Origin: SZAS-18 sp038322235
Lineage (GTDB): Bacteria > Verrucomicrobiota > Verrucomicrobiia > Chthoniobacterales > SZAS-18
Direction: 5' to 3'
Length of the DNA stretch: 64,000 bases
Assembly: GCA_038322235.1 (NCBI GenBank)
Contig: JBBQFQ010000002.1
Coordinates: forward strand, 186,001 to 250,000
The notes under the pieces are model-generated. The model was not told the origin of the DNA, made no database searches, and saw only the letters and a program-made list of their open reading frames with translations. A program made the translations under genes and the position numbers. Positions 19,260 to 32,233 of the stretch are shown piece after piece. Positions within the stretch are counted from its first letter, which is position 1; each line of letters starts with the position of its first letter.

Positions 19260-19315
19260 AGACAGAGATGTCACTACGATAAGGCCGATTGATGCGGAAT
19301 GGGTCACGCAGGTTC

Positions 19316-19362
19316 TGCCCTGAAAGGGCACGGGAAATTAGCCGGTGTGCGTCAGCCACCGG
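19316..19362. repeat. REP-like palindromic element, copy 2
   Basis: Two stems, TGCCCT-GAA-AGGGCA (19316-19330) and CCGGTG-9 nt-CACCGG (19342-19362), separated by a linker ending in TTAG. The arrangement matches copies 1 and 3. Confidence 0.5.
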
Positions 19363-19603
19363 TAGTCGCCGAGAGCCATCGCGCCCCGGCAGGGGCGGCG
19401 GAACTCGATGCCCGCTCGAAACGTCGATCATGACGCGGCGTGGCACGGCTGGCGGGAATCCATCGGCCAAACCCGTTTGCGGGCCTTTGGCCCTCAGCGC
19501 GTGATGGCGCGCCCGGCTGACGAACCGTGCCGCGGCGGCCCAGCCTTTTCCGCCGCGCCAGGAGGTCTCCGGCTCCGTGAGGCGGCGGTTATTATTAAAC
19601 GAT

Positions 19604-19650
19604 GCAACCCGAAAGGTTGCCAGCAAATAGCCAGGGGCGCACGCTCGCTG
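19604..19650. repeat. REP-like palindromic element, copy 3
   Basis: Stem GCAACC-CGAAA-GGTTGC (19604-19620), then CAGCAAATAGCCAGGGGCG, closely similar to copy 1 (GTTGCCAGCGGGTAGCCCAGGG). Degenerate second stem. Confidence 0.5.
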
Positions 19651-19865
19651 GTGCTACGAAAAAACGGACCCATCCCGGACGGATGGCAGTACGCCTTCAA
19701 CGGCGCTTATCTCCTCGCGCTGGCCGTACTTGGCCGTCCGAATCGGCCGTTGGTCCCCCTCCCTGCAAACCCTTGAGGCAGCCGACCCAACAAATATTTT
19801 CAATTGAACGCGTTTTTTTGCTTGCAGTGTTCTTCGGAACACTCCATTGTGAACTCGTCACTCCC

Positions 19866-20609
19866 GTGACAATCACCCCCGGTTCTCCCGTTGGAGAACC
19901 GGGATCAGTCAGCAAAAACCAACTAGAAAAACAAACCCAATTCGATAATTCGAACCCACAACCCAGTGCGGCAGCAGCCGCTTCCGTTTCCCCAAACGGA
20001 ACTGTCACCCCGAACGTTGCCCCCAACGCCTCGGCCAACCTCAACCCAAACCTCAACCCCGCTGTCAGTGCAGCGGATTTCCCGCCGGTTCTCGCGGCTC
20101 TCGGCCTCTCGGCCGGACTGTTGGAATCGGTCCAGGCGCTCAACCGCCAGTATGAGCAACTGGTCGGTCCGCTCGCGTCCATTCCCCGGACGGAACGTCG
20201 CCGCTATCGCTACCAGGCGAACGGCGACACCGGGCACACGGACAACCTCAAGGGCCTCATCGCCCAGCGGCCGGACGCCGTGCCGCCGGACGCGAGTCTG
20301 GCGAACGTCAGTGCCCTGGAAGGCGTCCGCGACCTCCTCGGGCCGGAGGTCGAACGCGTCCGCACCATTCTGGTCCGGCTGGAGGACGTTGCCACGCTCG
20401 CCAGCCGCCAGTTCCAGGCGCGGCTGAGCACGGCGCGCATCGCGCTCCAGTCCGCGAGTCGCTACGCCGGAGTCGACCTCGGCGAACAGCTCGCGCGAGC
20501 GGGCACCCGCTTCCACCGGAAGCGGAAGAAGCCGGCCGCTCCGGGTGCCACCGGCACCCCGGCCACTGGGCAAGCTCCGCCACCGGCGGGACCTGCCGCC
20601 AAGGCGTGA
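19866..20609 (+). CDS. hypothetical protein with coiled C-terminal region and basic tail
   Basis: Unrecognised protein of about 247 aa. No ATG occurs in any forward frame between about 19790 and 20000, so a GTG at 19866 is used; TTG at 19818 or GTG at 19827 are alternatives, and none has a Shine-Dalgarno. The N-terminal third is low-complexity (Asn, Pro, Ala). From about residue 75 the sequence looks like a real helical domain: FPPVLAALGLSAGLLESVQ, then RYRYQANGD, NVSALEGVRDLLGPEVERV and ARLSTARIALQSAS, ending in a Lys/Arg patch (HRKRKK) and a Pro/Ala tail. Nucleic-acid or surface binding by the tail is speculation. A strong terminator follows 41 bp after the stop. Confidence 0.55.
   Translation: MTITPGSPVGEPGSVSKNQLEKQTQFDNSNPQPSAAAAASVSPNGTVTPNVAPNASANLNPNLNPAVSAADFPPVLAALGLSAGLLESVQALNRQYEQLVGPLASIPRTERRRYRYQANGDTGHTDNLKGLIAQRPDAVPPDASLANVSALEGVRDLLGPEVERVRTILVRLEDVATLASRQFQARLSTARIALQSASRYAGVDLGEQLARAGTRFHRKRKKPAAPGATGTPATGQAPPPAGPAAKA
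19878..19903. promoter_or_regulatory. perfect 11-bp hairpin near the start of the hypothetical gene
   Basis: CCCGGTTCTCC, loop CGTT, GGAGAACCCGG-type complement: the arms 19878-19888 and 19893-19903 pair at all 11 positions. No U-run follows. It could occlude initiation or mark a different translation start. Confidence 0.45.
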
Positions 20610-20650
20610 GCGCGCGGTCCAGTCCGGACTGAGCAAGGTCAGTCCATCCC

Positions 20651-20683
20651 GGCGGGCGTCTCTTCGGAGGCGCCCGCCTTTTT
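20651..20683 (+). terminator. rho-independent terminator
   Basis: A 12-bp stem (GGCGGGCGTCTC paired with GAGGCGCCCGCC, one G-U pair) closed by a TTCG tetraloop and followed by TTTTT at 20679-20683. It terminates the hypothetical gene ending at 20609. Confidence 0.92.
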
Positions 20684-20890
20684 CGTGCCCGGATCGCTCG
20701 GGCACTTGGGCAGACGCGAACGTTCTGAGGCGAGAGCGCTCGCCCGAAAAGGAGCAGGGCCCCAGCCTTGGCTGCGACGATGAAACCGGCGCGCTCGACC
20801 CCCGCGCCTGGCAGGACATGAAAAGCTCCGTTCCTTTGGATCCCGCCCGCCGGGCGAAACGCGACGCCGGTCCGCGAAGATCCCAGAAAT
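20684..20890. other. intergenic, no gene seen
   Basis: Between the terminator and the tandem repeat. A short hairpin (GTGCCCG and CGGGCAC arms, 20685-20705) directly follows the terminator. Nothing else recognised. Confidence 0.5.
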
Positions 20891-21317
20891 GGGAGATGCG
20901 CCGCATCTCAAAAAGATCCCCGGTATCTCCGGGAGATGCGCCGCATCTCAAAAAGATCCAGCGTATCTCCGGGAGATGCGCCGCATCTCAAAAAGATCCC
21001 CCGTATCTCCGGGAGATGCGCCGCATCTCAAAAAGATCCCCCGTATCTCCGGGAGATGCGCCGCATCTCAAAAAGATCCAGCGCATCTTCGGGAGATGCG
21101 CCGCATCTCAAGAAGATCCAACGCATCTCCGGGAGATGCGCCGCATCTCAAAAAGATCCCCCGTCTCTCCGGGAGATGCGCCGCATCTCAAAAAGATCCA
21201 GCGCATCTTCGGGAGATGCGCCGCATCTCAAAAAGATCCCAACGCATCTTCGGGAGATGCGCCGCATCTCAAAAAGATCCCAACGCATCTTCGGGAGATG
21301 CGCCACATCTCAAAGCG
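20891..21317. repeat. 40-bp palindromic tandem repeat, 11 copies
   Basis: Copies begin at 20891, 20931, 20971, 21011, 21051, 21091, 21131, 21171, 21211, 21252 and 21293. The first nine starts are exactly 40 bp apart; the last two steps are 41 bp, and the last copy is partial. Each unit has the 17-bp palindrome GAGATGCGCCGCATCTC, an A5 tract with GATCC, and an 11-12 bp variable part ending in TCTCC or TCTTC, which with the next GGGAGATGC makes a second overlapping palindrome. The period is not a multiple of three, so open frames through it are not meaningful. No spacer diversity, so not a CRISPR. Confidence 0.95.
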
Positions 21318-21781
21318 CTCGAGGCAGCTGCGCTGGTGGATCTGCCGGATTCCATTGCCTCTCCGGATCTGAAATGCTCGTCGCGATGTCTCAACTCCGC
21401 CCGACCGAGGTCTCCGATGCTCTCGCGTCGGGCGCCAGGGATCGAGCTTCGCGCGGGACCCGTCTGAGCGAGACCGCCTTCTCGCGCCCCGGCGGGGCGC
21501 ACCCTTGCCACGTGGTGGTCCGGTGGTTGCACCACCGGCTATCCATCTTTGGTCCCGGAGGGACCCAAGCCCGGAGGGACCCAATCCCGCGCCGATTGAG
21601 CGAATCTCTCGCGACGCTCAGGTGTCGGTCACGGGGTGCACTGGAACCCGCTTTGCCGTCGCTGCGCTCCGCCCTGCGGACTGCCTTCGCCAAGCTGTCT
21701 CCCTTCGCTCGGCTCTCCTCGCGGCTTGGCGGCGGGCCATTTTGCACCTCGCGCGCCCACCAGATCAAGTGTGTCGGACCA
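21318..21781. other. intergenic, only a REP-like element seen
   Basis: About 460 bp between the tandem repeat and the convergent lipoprotein gene. Apart from the REP-like hairpins at 21520-21565 I see no gene or clear terminator. Confidence 0.5.
21520..21565. repeat. REP-like palindromic element, copy 4 (inverted orientation)
   Basis: CCGGTGGT-TGC-ACCACCGG (21520-21538), GGCTA-containing linker, then GGTCCC-GGA-GGGACC (21551-21565), with a further partial CCGGAGGGACC downstream. GGCTA is the complement of the TAGCC linker in the other copies. Confidence 0.55.
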
Positions 21782-22510
21782 CTAGAAGGAAGTCATCTTG
21801 ATCCGGCTCGAGCGGTTGACCACTGTGCCGGCCGGCGCGTTGAGCCACTCGGCCATCTTGCGGGCGAGATCGTCGATGTTCCCCTCGGAGCCGTGATACC
21901 AAGTGTATTGACCCACGTTGATGAGGGCGAACTTGTCGGTCTCACGGTGCTTGAAGCGCACAAGGACTTCGCCTTTGCGACCGTCACGCATTTGTCCTTC
22001 GAGGCCGATCGATCCGTTGCCGAAAACCGTGGCGAGGCCAGCTCCTGGGATGACAAAGCCGGCGGCGGACGCGGCGGTATTCCAAAAGACCTTCGCCGGG
22101 TTCAACTCCACGAGCGAGAGATCCAGGCGCAGCGTCTTGGGCGAGGCCTTCTGCACCACGCGAAAGCGATTGCCGGGATACGCCGCGATCGCTTTCTCGA
22201 ACGAGCTCTTCATGTAAGCCGCCACCCGCGCGCAATCCGCCTTCAGTTGCTCCTTCGTTTGCGGGTTTTGCAGATCCCACCAGCTCATCTGGCGCAAGCG
22301 CGGGCTGCTGACCGCGGTCACGAGCACTTCGGAATAGGTCGTGGAAGGTGCCTTGTTCTGCACGCGCGCCGCGCCCGCTTTGGTGACTTCGACCGAATCG
22401 ACGAATTGCGCGCGCGAGGTGTTCGCGCCCGCCGGCCGATCCGTGGCGCAGCCAGCCAGCAGGGCCGCGCCGACGGCAGTGAGCACGAAGTGGGAAAGTG
22501 AGCGCATCAT
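21782..22510 (-). CDS. DUF3313-like lipoprotein
   Basis: Predicted lipoprotein of 242 aa: basic start, hydrophobic stretch and lipobox LLAGC (Cys21). The ATG at 22510 (followed by a second ATG at 22507) is chosen over an upstream frame extension because it begins the signal sequence. The mature part fits DUF3313-type outer-membrane lipoproteins: FVDSVEVTKAG, RLDLSLVELNP, SIGLEGQMRDGRKGEVLVRFKHRE and DDLARKMAEWLNAPAG. It lies 159 bp downstream of the third Clp-like ATPase on the same strand, so it may be the tail of that operon or a separate unit. Function unknown. Confidence 0.72.
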   Translation of the reverse strand: MMRSLSHFVLTAVGAALLAGCATDRPAGANTSRAQFVDSVEVTKAGAARVQNKAPSTTYSEVLVTAVSSPRLRQMSWWDLQNPQTKEQLKADCARVAAYMKSSFEKAIAAYPGNRFRVVQKASPKTLRLDLSLVELNPAKVFWNTAASAAGFVIPGAGLATVFGNGSIGLEGQMRDGRKGEVLVRFKHRETDKFALINVGQYTWYHGSEGNIDDLARKMAEWLNAPAGTVVNRSSRIKMTSF

Positions 22511-22669
22511 GGGAGGGAGGAAGGGAGAAAACGAGTGAAGGTGGGTCAACGAAACCCGAGCGTACGGGAAGCCGCCCCGCGCTTGCAATCCCTGGTTCGC
22601 TCCCGGCCAGAAAAACTCAGGCCTCCGGTGGAAACCGCCATATCCGCGACCAGATCCTCGGCCAACCGC

Positions 22670-24988
22670 TCAGCGATCCCCGCTCACCGAAAAAAACACC
22701 CCGTCGACGCGCGCGTCACCCCGAATCGTGGCATCGCAGACGCCGAGATGCTCCAGCAACCACGCGGCGAGCGGCGTGACGACCAACTCCTCCACCGCGC
22801 GCTGGAGCGGACGCGCCCCGTAGCGATGATCGAAGCCAGCCGCGGCCACCGCGGCCGTGAGCGCTGGCGTCGGAACAAAGCGGAGCCGGGCCGCGCGCAA
22901 GCCTTCGCGGTCCGACAACTCCGCCAGCGCCTTCATCGCGATGGCCTTCACCCGCTCCGGCGAAAGCGACTGAAACTCCACCACCCCATCCAGCCGGTTG
23001 AAGAACTCGGGCCGGAAGAACTTCGCCACCGCTTCCGCGAAGCCAGCGCTCCCCGTTTCGGTGAAGCCGATCGGCGCGCTCCGATCCGCGCCCAGATTCG
23101 AGGTGAGCAGCACGACCGCCTGCCGGAAATCGGTCACGCGGCCGAAGGGATCGGTCAGCCGGCCTTCGTCGAAGAGACCGAGCAAGACGTCGAAGACCTC
23201 CGGATCGGCCTTCTCCACTTCGTCGAAAAGCACGATGCAAAGGGGCTGGGCACGCACCCACCGCACCAGCTCGCTGGGTCCGCCGTCATCGGCCGAGATC
23301 AACCGACGGGCTGAGCCGGGCAGAGCGAATTCGCTGAGATCGAGGCGAACCAAACGATCCTCGGCGCCCTTCGGATCGGCGCCGAAAAGATAGCCGGCGA
23401 GCGCGCGGGCCAGCGCGGTCTTGCCGACGCCGGTCGGCCCGCAGAAAAGCTGCACGGCGAGTGGGCGGGTCGGATCATTCAGGCCGGATTTGAAGCGCGT
23501 CACGATCTGCGCGGCGGCCCGGCACGCGGCCGGCTGGCCCAGGACGCAGCTTTCGAGGTGGGCGACGACCTCGTTCTCCGAGACGACGCAATCATCGCGC
23601 AGCAACCACTCGGGAAGCCCGGTTTGCGCGCTAAATTCGGCCATGACGTCGCTGACGCTCACCCGCTTCTCTGCTGCCCTCGCGCGGCGCGCGAGCAGTT
23701 CCCGCAGAAAGCGCGTGGCCCGGCCGGGAAACGATTCGTACGGCTGAAACCGCCGAAACAGACGCCGCACCATCGCCGCCACGTCGGGAGCGATCTCCAG
23801 CTTCAGATCGCGCGTCGCATGGTCGCAGAAGCGCTCCAGCAGCCGCTGCGCCGCCGTCGCCTCGAACGCGGGCACGCGGAGCACCTCGCACGCCTCGGCC
23901 AGTTCGGGCAGCAGCCGTCGGCAGGCATCGAGCTCGGCCGGACTGGCTTCAGCCACCAGACGCAATTCGCCCCGCTGGAGATACGGCACCAGAAAGGCGC
24001 CCACGCTGTCGCGCGCGCCGGTCCCGCCGATGCGCACCAGATCGAGCAGATTCTCCACGCAGAGCACTCCCGGGATTTCCCCCAGAGCCGCCACCACTGC
24101 TTCGCACCGCGCCTCCCATTGGCCGAGATACTGCATGCCCGCGATGAGGCGGGCCGCACTGCTCCGCCAGAACCGAGGCAGCCGGATTTCCTCTTCGTCC
24201 GCGGAGCGCGCCAGCCGACGGGCGGCATCGGCGAGAATGGTGGTCTTGCCCACGCCGGGCTCACCGACCAGCAGCACGCTGCTTTTCTCCTGCGTGAGCC
24301 GCGCCATCAGATCTTCGACGAGGTCGCCCCGCTCCCAAGCGGTGGCTTGGCGTCGGGCGGCCGGTCCGACGCCCGGCAGCGGCTCGGCTACCGCGGAGAG
24401 CGCGGCGGGAACGGGCGCAGCGCTTGCGTCGCGCCGACGCGAACCGGTCGCACTGCGAATGGGCAGCGTGTGGAGCGTCGCCTTCCCGGGTGCCGCAAAC
24501 CGGATGAGCGCGGCGGGCGTCAATCCGCGCAACTGCTGCGTGGCGAAATGCTGCGCGAGCGATTTCCAGCCGGACGCGATCGTGTACTCGAAGCGCAGCC
24601 CGAGCGCCGGCAGCGTGCAGATCCCGAGGCCGCCACGATCGCGCGCGAGCACCGCGGGCAGCCGGAGCACGAGGGTCTCCGCGCACGGAAAGACGCGCTT
24701 TCCCTCCGTGTATTCAGGCCGGGCCGTGACCTTCAGCTCGGCCACCTCGAAGCCCTCGGATTCTTCCCGCTCCGTCCATGGCGCGTCCAGGAAGAGCTTC
24801 TCCAAGCGCTCCTCCATCGCGCCCAGCGCTTCCTTCGCGCTCGCGCCTACGCAGGCGGCCACGTCGAAGAGATCGATCGCGCAGGCGGTGAAGAACCCCG
24901 GCGGCGTTTCCGTCAGCAGGACCGTGATGCGAGTGATGGTGGCCATGATGCGGTCGTTCACCAATCGGCAAATCACTTCTCGAGCCAT
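22670..24988 (-). CDS. Clp-like double AAA+ ATPase, third paralog (no C-terminal extension)
   Basis: Cytosolic ATPase of 772 aa related to ClpA/ClpB. The first about 215 residues are a private N-domain; D1 (about 216-430) has Walker A GEPGVGKT (242-249) and aromatic pore loop GMQYLGQW (284-291), but its Walker B reads VLCVENLLDL (308-317) without the DE pair. D2 has Walker A GPTGVGKT (517-524), Walker B IVLFDEVEKADP (585-596), arginine finger RPEFFNRLD (659-667) and sensor-2 RYGARPLQR (722-730). The D2 pore segment is RLISADDGGPSELV (562-575), lacking GYVG. No ClpP-binding IGF/IGL loop or ClpB M-domain is evident. ATG 24988 overlaps the upstream gene by 16 bp and has GAGG upstream; ATG 24946 is the alternative. 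Confidence 0.88.
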   Translation of the reverse strand: MAREVICRLVNDRIMATITRITVLLTETPPGFFTACAIDLFDVAACVGASAKEALGAMEERLEKLFLDAPWTEREESEGFEVAELKVTARPEYTEGKRVFPCAETLVLRLPAVLARDRGGLGICTLPALGLRFEYTIASGWKSLAQHFATQQLRGLTPAALIRFAAPGKATLHTLPIRSATGSRRRDASAAPVPAALSAVAEPLPGVGPAARRQATAWERGDLVEDLMARLTQEKSSVLLVGEPGVGKTTILADAARRLARSADEEEIRLPRFWRSSAARLIAGMQYLGQWEARCEAVVAALGEIPGVLCVENLLDLVRIGGTGARDSVGAFLVPYLQRGELRLVAEASPAELDACRRLLPELAEACEVLRVPAFEATAAQRLLERFCDHATRDLKLEIAPDVAAMVRRLFRRFQPYESFPGRATRFLRELLARRARAAEKRVSVSDVMAEFSAQTGLPEWLLRDDCVVSENEVVAHLESCVLGQPAACRAAAQIVTRFKSGLNDPTRPLAVQLFCGPTGVGKTALARALAGYLFGADPKGAEDRLVRLDLSEFALPGSARRLISADDGGPSELVRWVRAQPLCIVLFDEVEKADPEVFDVLLGLFDEGRLTDPFGRVTDFRQAVVLLTSNLGADRSAPIGFTETGSAGFAEAVAKFFRPEFFNRLDGVVEFQSLSPERVKAIAMKALAELSDREGLRAARLRFVPTPALTAAVAAAGFDHRYGARPLQRAVEELVVTPLAAWLLEHLGVCDATIRGDARVDGVFFSVSGDR

Positions 24989-25754
24989 GCCGCCTCGCCC
25001 GGGAATGGGGCGCGATAGTACACCGCCATTTTTCGACCCTCGATGAGAACGGCAGCTCTTGCCTTCCGAGAAGCCAGCAGGCGGCGAAGACCGGGGAGGT
25101 TTTCGGATGCCAGTTGGATCGAGTATTTACCTTCGGCCTTTTCCTCGCTCCCCGGGGAGTGGAGCCCGGGCCAGCTTTCTGGCCAAAGAACGGATTCCTC
25201 GGAAGCGTCCTCGTAGGGCCAAAACGAGACCTCCAACGAAGCGGGCAGCCACGGGGAACCCTCCTGAAGGCGCTCCGAGTCGACCCGGCGGAGGAGCAAA
25301 TCCACCGCACCAGAAAGCGACTCCTCCGCCGAGAAGTCCCGCTCGGTCCAATCCTCGAGCCGAATCTCACTCTGCGGTCTCGCCATCGTCCAGTCCGCAC
25401 CTCGCCAATTCCCGTAGATGCTCAGGAAGGCGGTGGAGGTCCAGATGTACGTGCTCACCTCATCGAATTTAGAGGAAAGCCGAAAGTTCTTCTTCGCTAT
25501 CTGCCGGTCGAAGGTGACGAGCGTCGAGACCAACCCCCTCGCGTCAGGGACGGTTCTGCGAAGAAACCGCTGCTTCGGATCAGGCGTTAGCGGCTTGTAC
25601 AAAACGCTACCGTCGTCATAAATCGCAAACGTCGGACCCTCGGCTCCGAGGCGGCTGCCCCACGGGCTCTGCTCGACAACGACGAGCAACGGACGCGGTT
25701 CCGCGGCACCAACGGATGCCAGGAGAAGCACGAGAATCGAAAGGCGAAAGAGCA

Positions 25755-25758
<4 letters not shown>
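24973..25758 (-). CDS. exported hypothetical protein within the Clp-like operon
   Basis: Unrecognised protein of 261 aa with a clear signal peptide (MMLFRLSILVLLLASVGAAEP); no lipobox. The mature part starts with a beta-rich segment, GPTFAIYDDGSVLYKP, of the kind seen in small exported domains of unknown role, and includes LPASLEVSFWPYED and RMAVYYRAPFPG-type strands. Its ATG overlaps the stop codon of the upstream ATPase as ATGA, and its 3' end overlaps the start of the next ATPase. It is thus locked between two cytosolic ATPases, which suggests the system has an envelope-facing component (inference). Confidence 0.75.
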
Positions 25759-29026
<3,268 letters not shown>

Positions 29027-29030
<4 letters not shown>

Positions 29031-32000
29031 GATGCATCCTCCCGCATGTTCCGCAGCGCCCGCTCGAGTCGCGCCGTCACGCAATCGTGCAGCGCGTTGC
29101 CGAGCGCCCCGGTCCACCGCAGCACCCCCAGCGCGCGATCGCTCACCGTGCCGGCAGGCGCCGGATGGTACTGCCGGAGCACGTCGCCCGGCGTGAGCCC
29201 ACCGCGGCGTTCCATGCCCTCCGGCGGCGCGTATTCCCCGACATCCTGATCCACCTCGATGAGCGCGTGCCGGCGTTTCTTTCCCGAGAGATGCTCCGCG
29301 TGCCAGCCGGCTTCGCCGATCCAGAGGGGGAGAGCCGACGGTCCGTGAAGATGAAAAATGCAGCCCAGCAATCCGTCCGTCTGCTGCGCCAGATACGCGC
29401 CGGGATCGATCACGGTTCGTGCCTTCACGGCCACGCGGCTCAGGCGCGGCACCGGGACCACCTCCGGCGCCTTTTCGCCCGCGGCCGGCAGGCCGGACTC
29501 GAGCGCGACCAGGCGGACCGAGTGATCCAGATGCCTGGCAGTCGAGAGCACCGCGCGCGCCAGCGCGAGCAGCCATTCCTTCTCCTCGCCGAACACCGCC
29601 ACCAGCGCCCGCTGTGCCTGGGGAAAGAGATGCTGCTCGTAAACTTCCAGCGACAGCGCCCGCACCGCCGCCAGCGCACGCTGGCCATCCGAGGCGAACC
29701 CGGCGCGGGTCAGGCTCGATCGTTCGTGGAGCGCGACCGCCACCTCAGTCTCGAGCGCCTCCAGCGCGGTCAAGGCCGGCCCGAGCCGTGCCTCGAGGGC
29801 GGTGAGTTCGCGCAACCGGCGGGGTTCCGGAAGATCGGGCGTGCGCCGCCGCTGGCGCTGATGCGCGGCGGCCAGACGAAGGCGTTCATTGGCCAGCGCC
29901 TGCACCGCGCCGCAATGCTGGAGCAGCTGCATTTCCCGCCGGCGCGCGCTCAGTTCCTTCACCTGCCGACCGAGCGACTTCGTCTCCGGATGATCGCCCG
30001 CCGCGCCAAGTGAGCCCACCTCCACCTGCAACCCGCCCGCTGCCACGCGCACGACGGCGTGCAGAAGATGATCGGCGGGATAGCGATTCAGACGCTCGGC
30101 CAGCGGGAAGAGGAGCTCGCGTTCGACCGCCCGCTTCAGCGGCCGCGCGCCGTAGCGCGGATCGAATCCGGTCTGTGCGAAATGCTCGGCCACGCCGGGA
30201 GCGATCTCCAGCTGATGAAACCGCAGGCCGTCGCGGGTGCGGATGATCATCAGTTCACGCTCGGCGATCGCCTGCACCGTCGCGCGGTCGAGCGGTGAGA
30301 ACGGGACGATGCGATCGAAGCGGTTGAACAACTCGGGGCGCATCGCCTTCCGCACCTCCGCGGTGAAATGCTCGCGCGCATCGCGCTGCTCGTTCGCCCC
30401 TGCGGCGAAACCGAGCCGGCCAGAGGCGAACGTGGACGCACCCAGATTCGAGGTCAGGATGATCACCGCATTGCTGAAGTCCGCCAGCCGGCCGGCCGCA
30501 TCGGTCAGCCTCCCCTCGCCCAGGACCGGCAGGAGGAGATCGAAGAAGAGCGGATGCGCCTTCTCGAACTCATCGAAGAGCAGAACGCAGAACGGCTCCT
30601 CGCGCACCCGGGCGGTGAGCTGTCCCTCGCCGTCCCGACCGCCGATCAAGCGCTGCACGGCAAAGGGCGTGGCGAATTCGCTCATGTCGAAGCGAGTGAC
30701 ACGCTCGGGATCGCCGAAGAGAAATCCCGCCAGCGAACGCGCCATCTCGGTCTTGCCCACGCCGGTCGGGCCGATGAAAAGCAGCGAGGCGAGCGGCTGG
30801 CGCGGCCGGGCCAGCCGCTTCTTCACCACCGCGAGCAGCGCCGTGACTTGCGCCACCGCGCTCGGTTGACCGATCACCCGCGCCTCAAACCAGCCGCGCG
30901 TTTCCGCCAGATCGAGCGGCACCGCGTCATCGAGCATCACGCGCGGCAGCCCGGTCTCGCGAGTGAACGCGCCAATCACCTCGGCCGGCGCGGGCGGAGC
31001 GGCGTCAGCGTGATCGCGGCGCAGATTCCGCAAGAAGCGGAGGGGTCGACCTGGGTAGGCCGAGGTGGTGGCGTAGCGGCGATGCAGGGCGTCGATTTCG
31101 TCGAGCGTGGCGGCCGGCCACTCCGGCGCCGCCGCCGCGAGGATACGCCGACCCCGCGCGGCATCGGGCTCGACGACGACGAGCGGCACGAACAGCTCCA
31201 GCAGATGCGGGTCCTCGCGTTCCAGCACGGGGATTTGCTCCGGCGTGCATTCGGCAATCGCGAGGAACTCCCCGCGCCCGAGGTGCGGCCGGAGAAAGCT
31301 GGCAATGCCCTGCTGGTTGTAAATGTGCCGGCCCGTCTGGAGCAGTTCGAGCAGCGAGCCAAAGTGAAGGATGGCGTGCCTCTTCGCGGCTTCGCGCACG
31401 AGTTCGCCCAGCCGCTCCTGCCATTCCCCGAAACCGCTCATTCCCGAAATGAGGCGCGACCCACTGGTGGCGCGAAATGGGGTCTCCCGAAAACCGAACG
31501 ACGCCCGCCGCCGGACCAACTCGCGCACGACGGCGCTCTTGCCCACGCCGGCGGGACCCACCAGCAGCACGTGCTGCGGCGGCTGACCACCGAGGAATCC
31601 GGCCAGTTGCGCGACCGACTCCTCCACCTCCCACGCGGGCTCGGTCGAGAAGGTGAGATCGGTCGTGACCTCGTCGAGCAGCGATTTCTTCTTCTCCCCT
31701 GCATCCGGCGTCGCCGTTGGGTCGCGCACCGTCGCGAGCACGTCCATCCGTCCCAGCTCCAGCGCGAGCGTCTCCGGCAGCGCGATCAAGCGGGCGAGCG
31801 ATTTCCCGGCGCCGTCCCGCTGATGCGCGGCGCGAATGTGCGCCGGCAGGCGTTCCCTCACCTCGCCCTCATCGGCGCCGAAGACTTCGATGCCCAGCAC
31901 CGGTACGCGCGCCACGTGGAGCGCGCCGACCTGCCCACAAACGACCTGAAAATTCAGCTCCACCGGCGATGTCCACTGCGACTGCCGCGGCGGCGGCTCC

Positions 32001-32233
32001 ATCGACATCCGCACGTCCGCCACAACGGCGTTTTCCACCACCGGCCCCACCCGTGCCAGCGTCTCGGCGGCGGTGTCCGCGATGGCCATCCGGGCGAGAT
32101 CAGTCAGCCCGGCTTCCAACTTCAATCGGGAATCCGCGCACCACACCGCTCCGACCCCCGGCAATTCGCCCAGCCACGTTTCGTCGCCGAGGCGCAGCGT
32201 CAAAGTCTCAAGCTGAAAGGGCCGTTCCGCCAC
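29027..32233 (-). CDS. Clp-like double AAA+ ATPase, first paralog with coiled coil and PCRF-like C-terminal region
   Basis: ATPase of 1068 aa, probably the first AAA+ gene transcribed. Private N-domain about 1-195. D1: Walker A GPAGVGKS (226-233), pore loop GMSGFGEWQERL (264-275), and AILHFGSLLEL (287-297) where Walker B should be, with no acidic residue in the DE position. D2: Walker A GPTGVGKT (488-495), Walker B VLLFDEFEKAHP (550-561), sensor-1 TSNLG, arginine finger RPELFNRFD (632-640), sensor-2 RYGARPLKR (693-701); pore segment RLIGGRDGEGQLT (528-540) is short by about six residues and lacks GYVG. A coiled coil (about 751-840) precedes a region at 885-985 with HGPSALPLWIGEAGWH, resembling the PCRF domain. 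The stop overlaps the next gene (GTGA). Confidence 0.88.

Larger units (their letters stand above)
19143..19865. other. gene-poor interval with REP-like hairpins
   Basis: About 720 bp without a convincing gene. It contains three palindromic REP-like units, listed separately. Short open frames here have no family features. The last 80 bp are AT-richer than the surroundings (CAATTGAACG then a run of seven T) and may hold the promoter of the following gene. Confidence 0.6.

Noticed and set aside
20891..21317. CRISPR array
   Set aside because: Units are contiguous 40-bp repeats with only 11-12 variable positions, no distinct spacers and no cas genes.
20545..21467. Open frames of 190-520 aa running through the 40-bp repeat
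   Set aside because: The unit lacks stop codons in several frames and the 40/41-bp period rotates the frame, so the open reading is a by-product of the repeat.
29031..29576. 182-codon upstream extension of the second Clp-like ATPase
   Set aside because: Composition is Arg/Gly/Ala-rich antisense-frame type, overlaps the first ATPase, and the GTGA junction gives a better start.
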